From contig JAYJMM010000116.1 of assembly GCA_037349105.1 (NCBI GenBank), forward strand, positions 2,976,001 to 3,040,000: 64,000 bases of DNA, written 5' to 3'. Position 1 is the stretch's first letter. Each line of letters begins with the position of its first letter. The notes beneath the pieces are model-generated. The model did not search any database and was not told the origin of the DNA. It saw nothing but the letters and a program-made list of their open reading frames with translations. The DNA comes from Limnomonas spitsbergensis (lineage: Eukaryota > Chlorophyta > Chlorophyceae > Chlamydomonadales). Positions 11,801 to 23,013 of the stretch are shown here, in pieces. The position numbers and the translations under genes were made by a program.

Positions 11801-14800
11801 GAGGCACAAGTACATACCAGGCCGATGTTTGGTTTGTGTGCTGATGTCACAACATTCCACAAGGAGACACAAGTACAGCAGCCCTGGACAGCTCAAGGGT
11901 TAAGTGCTCTACGTTTAGGCAATGTTATTTATTTTACGGCCTCATACCCGTACCAGGCTCCATCGGCTTTTTTGGAGGATCGCCTTGGTTGCCGAGACAG
12001 GAGGACAGAGGGGACAGAAAGGACAGAAGGCAGGAGAAGATAGAAAGGCAAGTAACCAACCCGGACAAAAAACAAGACACAAACCATGCCACATCACTAG
12101 CCATTCCACCTCACCTAGATACAATTCCCACCTCCGTCTCGTTTTCAGCTGGCATACTTCCTACACAATACAAATCATTCCCCCCCCCGCCTCTTTTTCC
12201 CCGGCAGGCCTACTTCCGGATGGCGGGCGCGCCCTACTCGCCAGAGTTCCGCACCGTGAACGTCCGGAACGTGCGTGCCGTGTTCCACCGCTACAACAGC
12301 AAGCTGAACAAGGGCTGCCTGCCGCCTGCCTGCATGGTGCCCGCAAAGTCTGGCAAGGGGGAGGCCGAGCTGCACGTGAAGGCGCCCGTCGCCGGCAGCG
12401 CCAAGCGTCCATCGGGACCTCTAGAGCCGGAGAAAAGCAGCAACAGTGGATCAAGCGTGCGGTCGGATGGGAAGGGAGCCACGGCGCGACCACAGTCCAC
12501 CCACGCGGCCCCCCTGCCTGCCGAGGGAAAAGCCGGGGAGTGGCTGGATGATGATCCTTGCCGCAACCCCATCTTGTCGGCAGAGGACGACGAGCTGTCG
12601 GCACAGGAGCGGGACATGGCGGCGGAGCGGGAGCGGCACAGGGTAGAAGCGGTGGACATGCTGGAGCTGTTCGGAGACCACCCCTTGGGCCCGGGTATCT
12701 GGGAAAAGGAGCACCGCAGCGATCTGTGCTGCTGCCAGTACAGGTCCTTCACCGCAATGGAGCTGTGAGTGTACTTTGCACTTTTCCTATTAGGGAGCTA
12801 CAATTCAGCTTCATTGCGACCCATGGCCCAGGTGGCCTGGTACAACAAGGCGCCTGCTGCGTGGGCTACCCGCCGTAGATAGCAGCTCAAGTTTTGGTTC
12901 CCCTCGACCCAGTCGTGGCTCTGCCCCACAGCTTTCCACAATTGGACCGGTGTGCGCTTCACAACAAACACTGACTGCCGCATGCTTCCCATGCCTGCCG
13001 TTGCCCATGCGCATCTGCTCCATCCCTCGTGCCCTAAACACGCCTTGATGCTTGCTCACTTGTGTGCAGTCAAACGTTCTGGAAGGTCTGCCAGGACAAC
13101 AAGACGATCAAGAAGGCGCTGGACGATGAGAACGGCACCCTCACGTCCCGCCGCCTGGAGGCTGCTTTCATGACAGCCTGCTCGATAGGTGAGCACTGAG
13201 TAGGATGCATCAGTCTCAAAGGATCATTTCCTGCAGGGTGCTCAATAGACATATTATTTGCCGACCCCTAAATTTGCCAACCCCTCACATATACCACGAT
13301 GACACCCTTTGCACCTGTTGCGTAACAACTTGTCTCGACCCCAGGTGTGCTAGGTGTGCGCTGCTGGACTGGGTGCAGCCAGCCAGATTTCCCACACCTT
13401 GGACCAGGAGTCCAGGACCCCAGGGTAATCCCCTGCCAGCGGCTTAATGTTTCAGAGCGCTGCAGACCCACACTGGGCTGATTGGGACCGAACCTGAACT
13501 GGCCTACAGCCGGTAGCCCAAGTAGCAAGGCTTGCTGCACCAAACCCTGCCGGCTGTAGGCGGGTTTGCAGCTCAAGTGCAGCTGAAGCACCCTAACAGA
13601 AGCACTGCAACCCACCCGTCTGCCCCCCTGCAGGCGGTGTGTACTGCAGGGACACGTCTGCGGGCATGCACGACGTGTCTGTGAGCAGTCGGGACTCCCT
13701 GTCCTTGGGTGCGCCCAGGGCTGCCAGTCTGGCGACGCCCAACGGACTGCGCGACTCCCAGTATGGCACCCCGTTCGATGCTGGATCCACGCTGATGGCC
13801 TCACACCGCGGGCGCGCCTCGCCGTCCATGTCGCCAAGGTGAGCCTGGCCAGAGGCTGCCTTTGAGATCCAAAGGAATAAAAACGAGGCCGCGGCTAGGG
13901 GCGAGAGAGTCCAGGGGACAGCGCAGCTCGGGGCCGAATCTACATCCGTGACGTTACCGTTGGAATGTCCAATGTCAATATTCTGAAGATTGGGGTATCT
14001 CTCGATTCTATTTCTCGATTGTTTGCATGTATCAGGCTTGTGGGCATCAGATCATGTGGCTTTTAACGCCCCTCCCTCTCGGGCTGGCTCATCATCATCA
14101 GCAGCAGGGCTTCTCCATCAACTCTATCGGCTTCGCAGCCATACTCATCATTATTGTTAACATTTATGATTGTGCGGCACCTCCCTATGCCTGAACGCTG
14201 CCGCGCCTTGTTATAGGGCCCCTTCCAGGTATATCTCACCCAGCTCATCTGGGACCCCCTGGATGGGTGGGGGGACGAGGGGATCCGTGGCTCCGATTAG
14301 CTTCAACCGCCCGCACTCAGCCACCACCGGGGGCCGCCCCGTGCACCGTCAGCCGGTCCCGACACTAACGTTTCCCCAGTTCCTTGAGGCCATCCGCCTG
14401 CTGGCAGAGGACATCATCGGGCACCCTCAGGTAATTTGAGAACTTGTGACTGTGCAACTGGATTTGAATTCGAATTCCAATTCTTGCCGTGTCGCGCTGG
14501 AATCTCATGCTGAGGGCAGGCAGAATCAGGCTCCCCTATTTGTTTGGTTTCTCTTTCGGGGAGCCCTTTTGCTCTTGCACTCCCCACCCCCAGTCCAGGA
14601 TGTCGTTTCCCTACAGAACGAAAGGGTTGTTTGCTGTAAGGTAGGAATGAGGGTGCTGTACTCGTGGCCTTCTAAGCACTATTATTAGCTGGCAGAGTTT
14701 GGTCCGGGGTGTTTCAGCTACAATTCAGCTACGGTGTTAGGCCGGGCCTTTTCGTTTGCCAAAGTGGCCAAGCTTCATTTCAGCATGGTCCAGAGGTGTA

Positions 14801-15097
14801 ACGTCATGAACAGCTTGCTCCCCCCCGCCTCGCCCACAGGTCCTAGTCAGTGTGGAGTTGGCCATGTGGAGTATTTTTCATGACATGGCCGTCATCGGCT
14901 GCCCCATCGCGCCGGAGCAGCCCTGGTGGACGCAGAAAGGAGGCACGCCGCCTCTGTTGCAGAGGAAGGACAGCTACTGCCAGCCCTGGAGTGGTCCTGG
15001 GTGGGAGGCGGGAGGCCGGCCGGCCTATGCGGGTCCCAAAGCCAGGAACATGGTACCGGTCTCCCCTCGCTCACCCTTGGAGGGTTACATCCCATGA
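8864..15097 (+). CDS. EF-hand-like multi-exon protein, 5' incomplete
   Basis: Nine exons join with consistent phase: 8864-9160, 9763-9831, 10814-10971, 11184-11259, 12208-12764, 13070-13188, 13634-13838, 14217-14430 and 14840-15097. Together they give 650 residues ending in TGA. Every junction is GT-AG. The first exon opens after CTTGCAG with DKDGMLCMSEF, which fits a calcium-binding EF-hand loop. An in-frame ATG at 8792 is an alternative start, but the acceptor suggests upstream exons. Later exons carry a CEECGEEH motif (possible metal site), a long charged exon with Ser-rich low complexity, and the helix LTFPQFLEAIRLLAEDIIG, which resembles an EF-hand flank. Introns contain (CA)n at about 10156, the 63-bp minisatellite and family-S repeats. 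I do not recognise the family; a calcium-responsive or ciliary role would be a guess. Confidence 0.75.
9205..9345 (+). repeat. Family-S dispersed repeat, copy 2
   Basis: It lies in intron 1 of the EF-hand-like gene. It contains GGCCGCCGGCCGGAGGCC, CCATGCTGCTTGGGTAGCC and AAGGTTTGGTACCAATCAG, matching the order of landmarks in the copy at 8560-8790. Confidence 0.6.
10430..10800 (+). repeat. Degenerate CATGC-rich direct repeats in intron 2
   Basis: The motif AGCCATTTATACTCTATC followed by CATGGAGCTG occurs at about 10434 and again at about 10529, roughly 95 bp apart. It is followed by many copies of AGCCATGCATG-type words. This is intronic low-complexity sequence. Confidence 0.6.
11332..11870 (+). 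repeat. 63-bp minisatellite, 8 units plus a decayed ninth
   Basis: The unit runs from CTGATGTCACAATGTCCC through GGAGGCACAAGTACATACC to GATGTTTGGTTTGTGTG and is nearly invariant across eight copies (one TCGCAAAA and one CAGGTCG variant). The ninth copy is diverged. It lies in intron 4 of the EF-hand-like gene (11260-12207). Its period is a multiple of 3 and several frames are open, so it mimics coding sequence, but the flanking exons splice cleanly around it in phase. Confidence 0.95.
13450..13570 (-). repeat. Family-S dispersed repeat, inverted copy
   Basis: On the minus strand this reads through a TTGCTACTTGGGCTACCGG-like block and a TCGGTCCCAATCAGCCC-like block, in the same order as the plus-strand copies at 8560 and 9205. 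It lies in intron 6 of the EF-hand-like gene. Confidence 0.55.
14760..14812 (+). mobile_element. Retrotransposon 3'-tail fragment
   Basis: This short stretch ends in CCAGAGGTGTAACGTCATG, the terminal signature of the non-LTR element described at 37087-39376. No target-site duplication was found by eye. It lies in intron 8 of the EF-hand-like gene, sense to the gene. Confidence 0.6.
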
Positions 15098-15382
15098 TGC
15101 GCCGAGATGGCATCCTGGGCTCGCCACACCCGCTGGTCCAGCTTACCCCCATTTTGGTTTCGGAGGCGCTCGTGCCTCATGCGGGTGTAGCCTTGATGGC
15201 GCTAAGGCTCCACAGGTTCTAGTTGCCACAGCTTCTTCCCTGCCAGAGGTTGGGCTACTTCCAAAGTTTAGTCCAGGAGTTTTCTAGCAGCACTGCGATT
15301 GATTTGGTACAATGCAGATATTGTACACTAGTTTGTCACAAGACATGGGGGTCCTCGTTCCCACTTGGAGGTCTTTAACAGC

Positions 15383-15708
15383 CATAAGATAGTTTTTTTA
15401 GTTGTGCACGTCTGTTACCCATTACCTCCCTTTCCGCTAATTAGGTGGTAGGGGAAGTAAATATAAGCAGTACATATGCAGCATGCTCTGCTTCCCCAGT
15501 AGCTTCCTCTCTGCTTCTTACCTTTATTTGCATCTGGGCTGGGCTAATACTTCTTTAGTGGACTTGTAGTCATCCCAGTAACCAGTGTAGTGCTAGAAGA
15601 TTTGGGGGAATCGTTCAATATTCGGCTACTGGTACATGAAATCGTTTTACTTTAGGTTGTGCAACAAGGATATTAGTCGAATTACTGTACAGGGATATCT
15701 GGTGTACT
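15383..15708 (+). repeat. Direct repeat, left arm
   Basis: It is homologous over its whole length to 16128-16522. Shared blocks include CTGTTACCCATT, TAGGTGGTAGGG, GCATCTGGGCTGGGCTAAT, GTGCTAGAAGATTTGGG and ACATCTGGTGT-type ends. A spacer of about 420 bp separates the arms. The pair could be LTRs of a very short element (TRIM-like) or a local duplication. I see no primer-binding site or protein in the spacer. Confidence 0.75.
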
Positions 15709-16127
15709 GGTGTGGGGTTGCGTATCTGACTTTTGAAGTCCATGGGGCGCAAAGGAGTGCACGTGACCCGACGAATATAAACTTAAATGTATTGCAAATG
15801 GCGTGGCCTTGCGGACATCCACCTACCTGTGCACCTCCCTGCCCTGGCTGGCTGGAGATCAAAATGCTGCAAAAACGGGGGACTCGAAGCAGTACACCAG
15901 CATCTGACAGAAGCTTAGCTGCACCCTGCACTCTCAATCCCAGCACCCGTACATCATGCGTTCCAGTGTCGCGAGGCGCATGTCCACCATGTGGTCGCGG
16001 CTTGTGTCGTTGGAGGTAAGATTGCCTCCAGGGCCGCCGCCATTTAGATAGAGCCCCGTTGCCCTCTTAGGAGTCGATCATGGCTGTGCAGCATGTTGGG
16101 AAGGGGCATATATGGGGACAGCCTGCC

Positions 16128-16522
16128 CATAAATTAGTCTTTCAATTTTGCACGACTGTTACCCATTTACCTCCCCTTCCCCTTCCGCTGACTAGGTGGT
16201 AGGGAAAGTAGCACCGGTACATCTGCAGCAGGGGCAGGGTATGCCCATGACATGCAGCATGCTCTGCTTCTCCAGTAGCTTCCTCTCAGATTTATACCTT
16301 TCTTTGCATCTGGGCTGGGCTAGGGCTAAGGCTAGGGCTTTGCATCTGGGCTGGGCTAATGTTTACAGAGTGGACTTTTAGCCATCCCAGTAATAAATAG
16401 AGTGCTAGAAGATTTGGGAGGAATCGTTCAATACTCGGCTACTGGTGTATAATATCGTTTTATTATACAGTAGGATGTGCCACCAGGATATTGCTCGTAT
16501 TACTGCACAGGGACATCTGGTG
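16128..16522 (+). repeat. Direct repeat, right arm
   Basis: This is the second arm of the pair starting at 15383. It is longer because of an internal insertion near 16220-16250 and a duplicated GCATCTGGGCTGGGCTA word near 16308-16355. The similarity ends at CATCTGGTGT, as in the left arm. Confidence 0.75.
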
Positions 16523-18555
16523 TCATATTACGGTCTTCACATTGAGGGGTAGCCAGGATTCGTGTTTCGGTTTTGAGGTTTGAGATTTTCTGTCAGTCAG
16601 ATGTGCAGATATTTTGATACATGACTCCTGATACTAAATTTTCCCAGTGTTGACCTTCATTTTATCCCAGTCTGATTAGAGACTAAAATTCTCTGATTGT
16701 AGGTGCAGGTCTGACAGTTTACTTCATTGTCAGCATTGACAAGTCGTCGGCATTTGCTGCATTGCTGAGTGAGAGCTCCATGCGAGCGGTAGTGTCATCT
16801 ATGCATCCAAACATAAAGCCCCTAGCCCCGACTTGGGTCCCCATCGGAGCAGGGTGAGCCAAGCACCAGCTAGGGCCGTTCCCACCAGCCAACATCAATT
16901 ACATCAATAACGACAATTGCATGCACACATAGTACTTGTCAACACCTTTCCATGCTCAGCCAACACCAGCCGGTGGCCCATGTACCTCTATGTAGCCGAT
17001 GTTGCACAATGGGTGGCCTATGCTGTGCCACCTCCGGCATGTAGCATGCGAATGTACCGATCCAATATGTTTGGTGAGCTGGAGGAGAGACCGCGCTTTT
17101 GACTTTACTGTATGGAATATCGACTTGGTTTGTCTTGTCCATTTGTTGACAGTGAAGTTGAATAACGAGTATGAAGAGAAGGCTCTGTTGAATATTTATT
17201 CCAGGCAAGATTTCAACAAAGTGCTTGCCTCTTATGAAGGTTTGCGCAAGAAACATGGCTTGATAAATCGATTTAGTTTGTGCATGGGTTGAACCCTGCT
17301 TTTTGGGCACGATCTCATCGGTGGAACCAAAAGGTAAAAGCCACATTATTTGATTATCAATGCTTGAATTCAGAAACGTCAATTGCAAGGCAACACTTGA
17401 TGAAACTTTTGGACCCCCCAGGACATAACCTCTAGGGTGCAACGAGGACGTGTTTTGGCTTGAGCCGCACATATGAGCATGCCACCGTGTGAGCATGCCA
17501 TCATGTAAGCCTGATTATATACACTATTACACTCACAAGAAATATGCACTGCGCGCAAAGTTCCAATAGTCACAAGGGTACACTCAAAAGTATCGTCTGC
17601 CCTCTTCAGCCTGACTTCGAAGAAGTACTGCTCGAAACCTGCCTAAAGGGGCACAAAGACTCTCCTCGTCACGTAATCACAATTTATAAGGATTAGCTGT
17701 CTCCCAGAGCCCTAGCTTAAATAATGTTTGACCCCCTCCTCTGAAGCAAATCAAGGACTAGCCTCCTTCCACCCTGCATCCCCACATCACTATTTAGAGA
17801 TCAAGAAGATGTAAAACGTGATATACCGCAGGTGTTGTCTTGCAGCCTCAAGAGGGAGCAGGCCCTAGAACCAGTTAAGACATCCGTGCCATTGAATGTA
17901 CAAACTGTGTGCTATGTCTTATTAAACTTCCGATTTTGTTGCATGGGTTTGGGGTTTCTAGCCTTAAGGTGCTCAGGGGTGATGAAAGGGCCAAAGGGGG
18001 GGGGGGGGGTAGCAGAGGATGTTCATGCTCTAGCATGAACTTCTTAACAAAACCCCGCATATTTTTACTGCATTGCATACGGTATTTGTGGCAGGGAAGT
18101 GACCACGAGAGAACCTTTTCTAAACCAAAACAATGCAACACTCCATGACTCACGGCACTATAATTTAGAAATAGAGCAGCGTGCACCGGCAGGCAGCACG
18201 GCTTGCTCAACTGCCCTCCTTTCCTTCCCTCAGCTTAGCTGATGTTGGGCCACATCTTGCACCGTCCCGTATTCTTGGATTATGGTGTGAGCTGCACCCT
18301 TGATGCAAGCTGTCAGCAACGACCAACTGACAGCGTCAGTTGTACATCAACTTGCAGGTGCCAGCTGCAAACAGCCAATGGTCACAATAACACACCTCTT
18401 GCTTCTATGACCCTCAGCTGCACCTGAGGGGAGAGACAGCAAAGAGCAAGAACGTAAAAAACCAATGACATATGAAAGTGTGAGATTTGGGCCGATGTTA
18501 AGCATGCATGCGAAAGGGGGCATGCAGCGCCTTAACTTGTACTGCCAGTACTGAC
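16523..18555. other. No supported gene
   Basis: Unique, moderately AT-rich sequence with scattered open frames on both strands around 16.9-17.5 kb. I could not assign these to a family or connect them by splice phase. A run of about 12 G lies near 17997-18008. Confidence 0.35.
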
Positions 18556-19140
18556 CTCCAACCTATCCACAGTCGTAGCCCAGCGACTCCAGGGCATGGG
18601 TCAGTAAAATCAGGGTAGTCGGCCATCAGCCCTGCCTTGGAAGCAGGAATTGCGCATGTGGCTTCACCATAACACAAAGTAGAGAGGCCGCTGGCCAGTG
18701 CCGCAGAGCCTCCCTGCACGCTCACGCATGTAATTGAGCCGACCCAAGCCGAGACAATCTCCGTGATCACACTAATGCCACCATAGCACCTTGCTGTGAC
18801 GTTTCTCCCGCTCTCCATATCCGCATGAGCTGGAGGGCAAGAAGGGGGTGAAAGCAGGAGGGAATCCTTAAGATGAGAGATCATAGGAGGAGCCCCCCAC
18901 ATAGCGAGATGTGAGAAGGATGATGCGTGATGGGACCCTTGGCATGGCATGGCAATGCTGAAAACAGGCATCATGGATCCCCAACATACCAAAGGATCCT
19001 TGGTCGGGCAAGACGATGAAGGCGTTGATACCGTCGTCCAGCCATGACAACCCGTCATCATGTAGGCAGATCGTACCACTGTTCAGCGTATGATATTTAT
19101 CCCCCTTCAAGGGAAGCCTAACACTGAAGCCATCGGGGAT
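18556..19140 (-). CDS. SUEL-type lectin-like domain exons, partial gene
   Basis: Two minus-strand exons, 19140-18990 and 18829-18556, join in phase through a GTATGT donor and a CCTCCAG acceptor. The second exon reads as a galactose-binding (rhamnose-binding, SUEL) lectin domain. It has a Cys-Tyr-Gly-Gly start with Ile-rich strands, an LCYGEATCAIPAS segment and the hallmark DFTDPCPGV followed by a hydrophobic strand ending at Trp-Arg. It ends at a GTCAGT donor in phase 2, so the gene continues downstream. The first exon (PDGFSVRLPL...) also looks extracellular. Such domains bind sugars outside the cell. With the Pro-rich coding just upstream on the same strand, it may be the C-terminal part of a modular matrix protein. 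I did not find the last exon. Family call is moderate; gene limits are unknown. Confidence 0.5.
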
Positions 19141-20044
19141 CTGCATGGGTCATGGCCAGGCAGCAGCTCAGTCGTGAAGTCTGGAAGGAACGAACAACAA
19201 ACAAGTGAGAATTCAACGACATGGTGACTGAAAGCAGCAAGACGGATGAGTGGGAGGTATCATAGTTTGGTAAGAATATGTAATGTACGCCCCTTAACAA
19301 GTCGTAGATTTTAGCAATGTCGAGTAGGATAATGGATGGCGGAGGAGAAAAAAAGCTGCATGATCCACCAGCATGGAGGTCACGCAACAGCTGGCGTGCC
19401 TATCGCGTCCCTTTCTTATATTTCAGCCACTCACATCAAGGTGAGAGACGCCAGATGCGGTGTTACGTGCCAGGAAGGAATCAGTGATGATGGATCCAAT
19501 CTCATAAAAGCCAAATCCTAGCTTCTGCGAAACCTCATCGAACTACGCCTCTGTTGGTGTGCCATGCCACAAAGTTGGACTCCTGAGTGGTGCACAAGGT
19601 TTTGAGTGGGAGAAACTGAGCTTCAGAGGTCGGGTAGTGTTGCTATTGAAATGCCGGCCACACTGCCTGAGTGCTGGTGTTGGCAACCTTGACGCATTCG
19701 ACAGTTTCATTTTTGACCAGGGGGAACAGGGAATCAAAACAGGGATACCCCATGACTGGGATGCTCAGAGCTTTTAGACAAAAGCTCTTCAAAGTGAGCC
19801 TGACAGTGACAAGAGTACCCGAGTCCAAACATTGAGGTTTGTGAATTCCCCATCCTCTTTAGAACAAGCCAACCCTACCGTGCATGTGAAGTGTTCAATG
19901 CAGGCAGGGCATAAAGGACTAAGCGGGGGAAATGAAATAAAAAACAGCTCAATGCAATAGAAAACATGCTCCTCAACGTAGGTGAGGTAGGGATCCAAAC
20001 CTGCCCCAAGAGCTTGTTGATGATTACGCACATGTCAGCAAAAC

Positions 20045-20400
20045 AGGGGCAGGTGGAAGAGGAGAGGGAGAAGGGGGGGTGGAGAGGGAGAAAAGGGGGG
20101 GGGGGGGAGAGGGAGAAGGGGGAGGTGGTGAGGGAGAAGGGGGAGGTGGAGAGGGAGAAGGTGGGGGGGGAGAGGGAGAAGGGGGACGTGGTGAGGGAGA
20201 AGGGGGAGGTGGAGAGGGAGATGGGGGGGGGGGGAGAGGGAGAAGGGGGGGAGGAGAGGGAGAAGGGGGGGGTGGAGAGGGAGAAGGGGGGGAGGAGAGG
20301 GAGAAGGGGGGGGGGGGATGGAGGGGGGGAGGCGAGGGGGAGGGAGAAGGAAGGGGGGGGAGAGGGGATGGGGGAGGGGGCATGGGAGGCGAGGGTGCAC
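20045..20400 (-). CDS. Pro/Ser-rich rod tract, possible matrix-protein exon
   Basis: This is a nearly pure polypurine tract on the plus strand (GGGGGAGAGGGAGAA words). On the minus strand it encodes SPSPPPPSPSP-type repeats, the hydroxyproline-rich rod seen in pherophorins and other volvocalean wall proteins. Just 3' on the minus strand the open frame continues into CPCFADMCVIINKLL, a Cys start that would suit a domain after the rod. All three frames through the tract are open, so it may also be non-coding low complexity; the lectin-like exons 1 kb downstream on the same strand favour coding. No exon junctions were fixed. Confidence 0.35.
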
Positions 20401-20994
20401 AACCGGGGCGCGTGTACGAGGATGAACAGCCGCATGTGTCTTGGGATTCAAGCGCAAGACCACGTCCATTGCCAGTGTAGTTTAGCGCTTTTTGGATGCC
20501 CTGCATCATAAATAATACGGGGGAGTTGTGAGCGAGAGAGGCCTCTGGAGCATTCGTTGATATATTTCAAGGGGCATGCAGGAGTGTGACTTGCAGAACT
20601 CACACCAGCTAATTACACTTCCATCAAATCCATTGCATTATGTCATGTTCACATTTTTGACATGATCCCCTCTCATTGCCCGCTACTGTTCAGCTTAAAC
20701 ATTTAATGTGCAGTTCGGCTTCAATGCGGAGGCTGACAGGGCTTGATGCAGCGGACCTCCCTTTCCTTATTCTAAGCCTTGCCTGGTCCCCATGGGCCCA
20801 GGCAGTGGTGGCTGCCCAGCGATGTGCTGGAGATCGTCTGGTATGCATTTCAATTAAGACTGTTGCACCCCATACTGCCTCATGCCCTGGGGACACACGG
20901 GCAAGGGAAGAAAAGTCCCATTTTCTTGTGAAATAGCAGCACAACTCGTGACCCCACTAGCTATACAGCCCCGCTGTGTGACACAAGGCAGCAT

Positions 20995-21907
20995 TCAGCA
21001 CTCGAGACTTGTGAAACCACACACTGTTAAGCTGAATAACAGGTGGGAGTTTGAGACGGCACTGCAAATCCTGTCGCTGTTCTCCCCCTGGCCGCTGAGT
21101 TTAATGCATCTGTTCGTAGTGGCATTGCACCGCATGGGAAATTCACTCTCAGTGATAAAGCTGCTGACGTAAGATAGGTACGCAGCGACTTCAAAGCACG
21201 TCTGCACCGTGGGAGCAGGGATGTCAGGTCGGGCCACGCAGAATGTGACACACGTTGAATCGGGCAAGGTGGAGATGATGAAGGGATAGGTAAGTCCACT
21301 GGTAGAAAAGACGGGACTGGGGAGGGGAGGGGGGAAGGGATGGGGGAGGGGAGGGGAGAAGGGATGGGGGAGGGGATGGGGGAGGGGACGGGGGAGGGGA
21401 CGGGGGAGGGGACAGGGGAGGGGACAGGGGAGGGGAGGGGAGAGGGGACGGGGGAGGGGACAGGGGAGGGGAGGGGAGAGGGGATGGGGGAGGGGACGGG
21501 GGAGGGGACAGGGTCGGGGAGGGGAGAGGGGATGGGAGAGGGGACGGGGGAGGGGACAGGGTCGGGGAGGGGAGAGGGGATGGGGGAGGGGACAGGGGAG
21601 GGGAGGGGAGAAGGGACTGGGGAGGGGAGGGGAGAAGGGACTGGGGAGGGAACTGGAGAAGGGAGGGGGTCCTGGTCAACAATGAGCATTTCACCGGGGA
21701 ACAATTCAGGTGATCGTTGAATATTGCGTGCTGGATGTAGCCCAGGTCAAAGTGCGATGCCTCATTGTATCCAGGTCCGTTGCCAAGGAGAATGCCAAGG
21801 GTGATCAGACATGTGGGCAGGTCATGAGGGGGGAGGGAATGGGTTAGGCGGAGAAGTGCAGGCCAGGGCAATGTTTTGACATTTTGTTGCAAGCTGAAGT
21901 AGTGCAT
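20995..21907 (-). CDS. Pherophorin-like matrix glycoprotein fragment
   Basis: Reading on the minus strand, an upstream segment (21907-21680, containing [16 protein letters not shown]) is followed by a Pro-rich rod at 21670-21310 built of [14 protein letters not shown] words. A Cys-rich segment at 21300-21000 follows, with [29 protein letters not shown] and [10 protein letters not shown] (hydroxy)proline rod abutting Cys-rich segments is the architecture of pherophorins, secreted glycoproteins of the volvocalean extracellular matrix. The rod is open in every frame, so I chose the frame by its continuation into the Cys-rich part, and I cannot exclude an intron between them. Exon ends, signal peptide and start were not located. 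It may belong to the same gene as 20045-20400 and 18556-19140. The domain assignment is by pattern only. Confidence 0.4.
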
Positions 21908-22398
21908 GTGTGACTTAGTAGCTTAAAGACTCAAATTCAGATTTTGCATGCTCGCAGATTCAGACTCAGTTGCTTGCATGCAAGAATCACTGTTTTCTGC
22001 AGTATGGCTCTCCTGCTAAGGCAAGGTTGTACATCTCACCCGCTGCGATGTGTCCCTGTGCGTCTGTGCGATTCTGAGGGTGCCCACGCGGAGTACTGCG
22101 CGACCGTTTTTAACAGGGATGTAGTTGGTAGAGACGGTCTTGAGGCCCCAGGGCATGATCACGACAGCAGTCCTTGCGCAATGTCGCAGGTTGGGAGCTG
22201 CATGCATGGAGAGGTGCAAGCATGGGACTTTGTCAACTGACAGGTGAATGCATGATTGCATGGCATGCATCAGGCTCTGAAGATAGGGGGGAAGTCTTTA
22301 AGATACTTTATCCGAAATTGAGTTGTGTACACACCGTACATGCCTATCTATAATGTCTTTAGAAACCACAGCTATGTCAGAATGTAGTTACTAGGGGC

Positions 22399-22620
22399 CC
22401 AATTCCACTTGTCACCGGAACGCGGAAGTGGCATGCCTGCTGACCCTCCCCAATTCCACTTGTCACCGGAATGGCACCGGAACGCCAGCGTGGCGCTGCC
22501 GTACCCGTTAAGGGGGTGTTTCCACTGGCGCCGTAAACCAGCGCGGTTTGAATCCGGTTGCTCGCGATCGTGATTTTTCACGCCTTAAACCAAAACTGTT
22601 TCCACTGAAACCCGTGAAGT
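22399..22620. repeat. Repeated CACTTGTCACCGGAA and TGTTTCCACTG words
   Basis: CCAATTCCACTTGTCACCGG occurs at about 22399 and again at about 22449. Downstream, TTA followed by AGGGGGTGTTTCCACTGG at about 22509 and ACTGTTTCCACTGAAA at about 22597 resemble a terminal region of a DNA transposon that targets TTA. No matching opposite end was seen in the window. Confidence 0.35.
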
Positions 22621-22982
22621 TCACAGGAAACTTCCTGGTGCCAGAGGTCTGACCTAGGGGAGCCGATACGTTCTGCGACGATTCGTGACCTCGGAACCAC
22701 AAGTGTCGCCGCTTATTTCGATCTGGCAATAAAAATGACGTCTTTAATGACGAACGATCTTTCGCGCTGAGATGGTTCCTGAAACCAAGAGGCAATCAAC
22801 TCACAGAATAGCTTAGGTCATGTAGGAAAACCACTTATAAACCACTTTGAGAGGGGTGTTTTAAGGTTTGAGAAGTGCCAAGACGACTTTTGAATTGTCG
22901 ACACTGCGTGAATCATTTCACCCCTTACGCGCTTCCTTTCATACCTTTGAGCCACTTTTCTTTTGCTGTGACTTGATCCACG

Positions 22983-22991
22983 CTTATATAA
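22983..22991 (+). promoter_or_regulatory. TATA-box-like sequence
   Basis: TATATAAAG lies about 30 bp upstream of the open frame that starts at 23014, a spacing that suits a core promoter for a very short leader. This is by sequence match only. Confidence 0.4.
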
Positions 22992-23013
22992 AGTTGTTTA
23001 TATTGTTCTTTAA

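Noticed and set aside
11273..12043. 256-codon open frame with 21-residue repeats
   Set aside because: It is the 63-bp intronic minisatellite read through. The flanking exons at 11184-11259 and 12208-12764 splice in phase around it.
22545..22560. GGTTTGAATCCGG as a tRNA T-loop
   Set aside because: The surrounding sequence does not fold into acceptor, D and anticodon arms of the right size.
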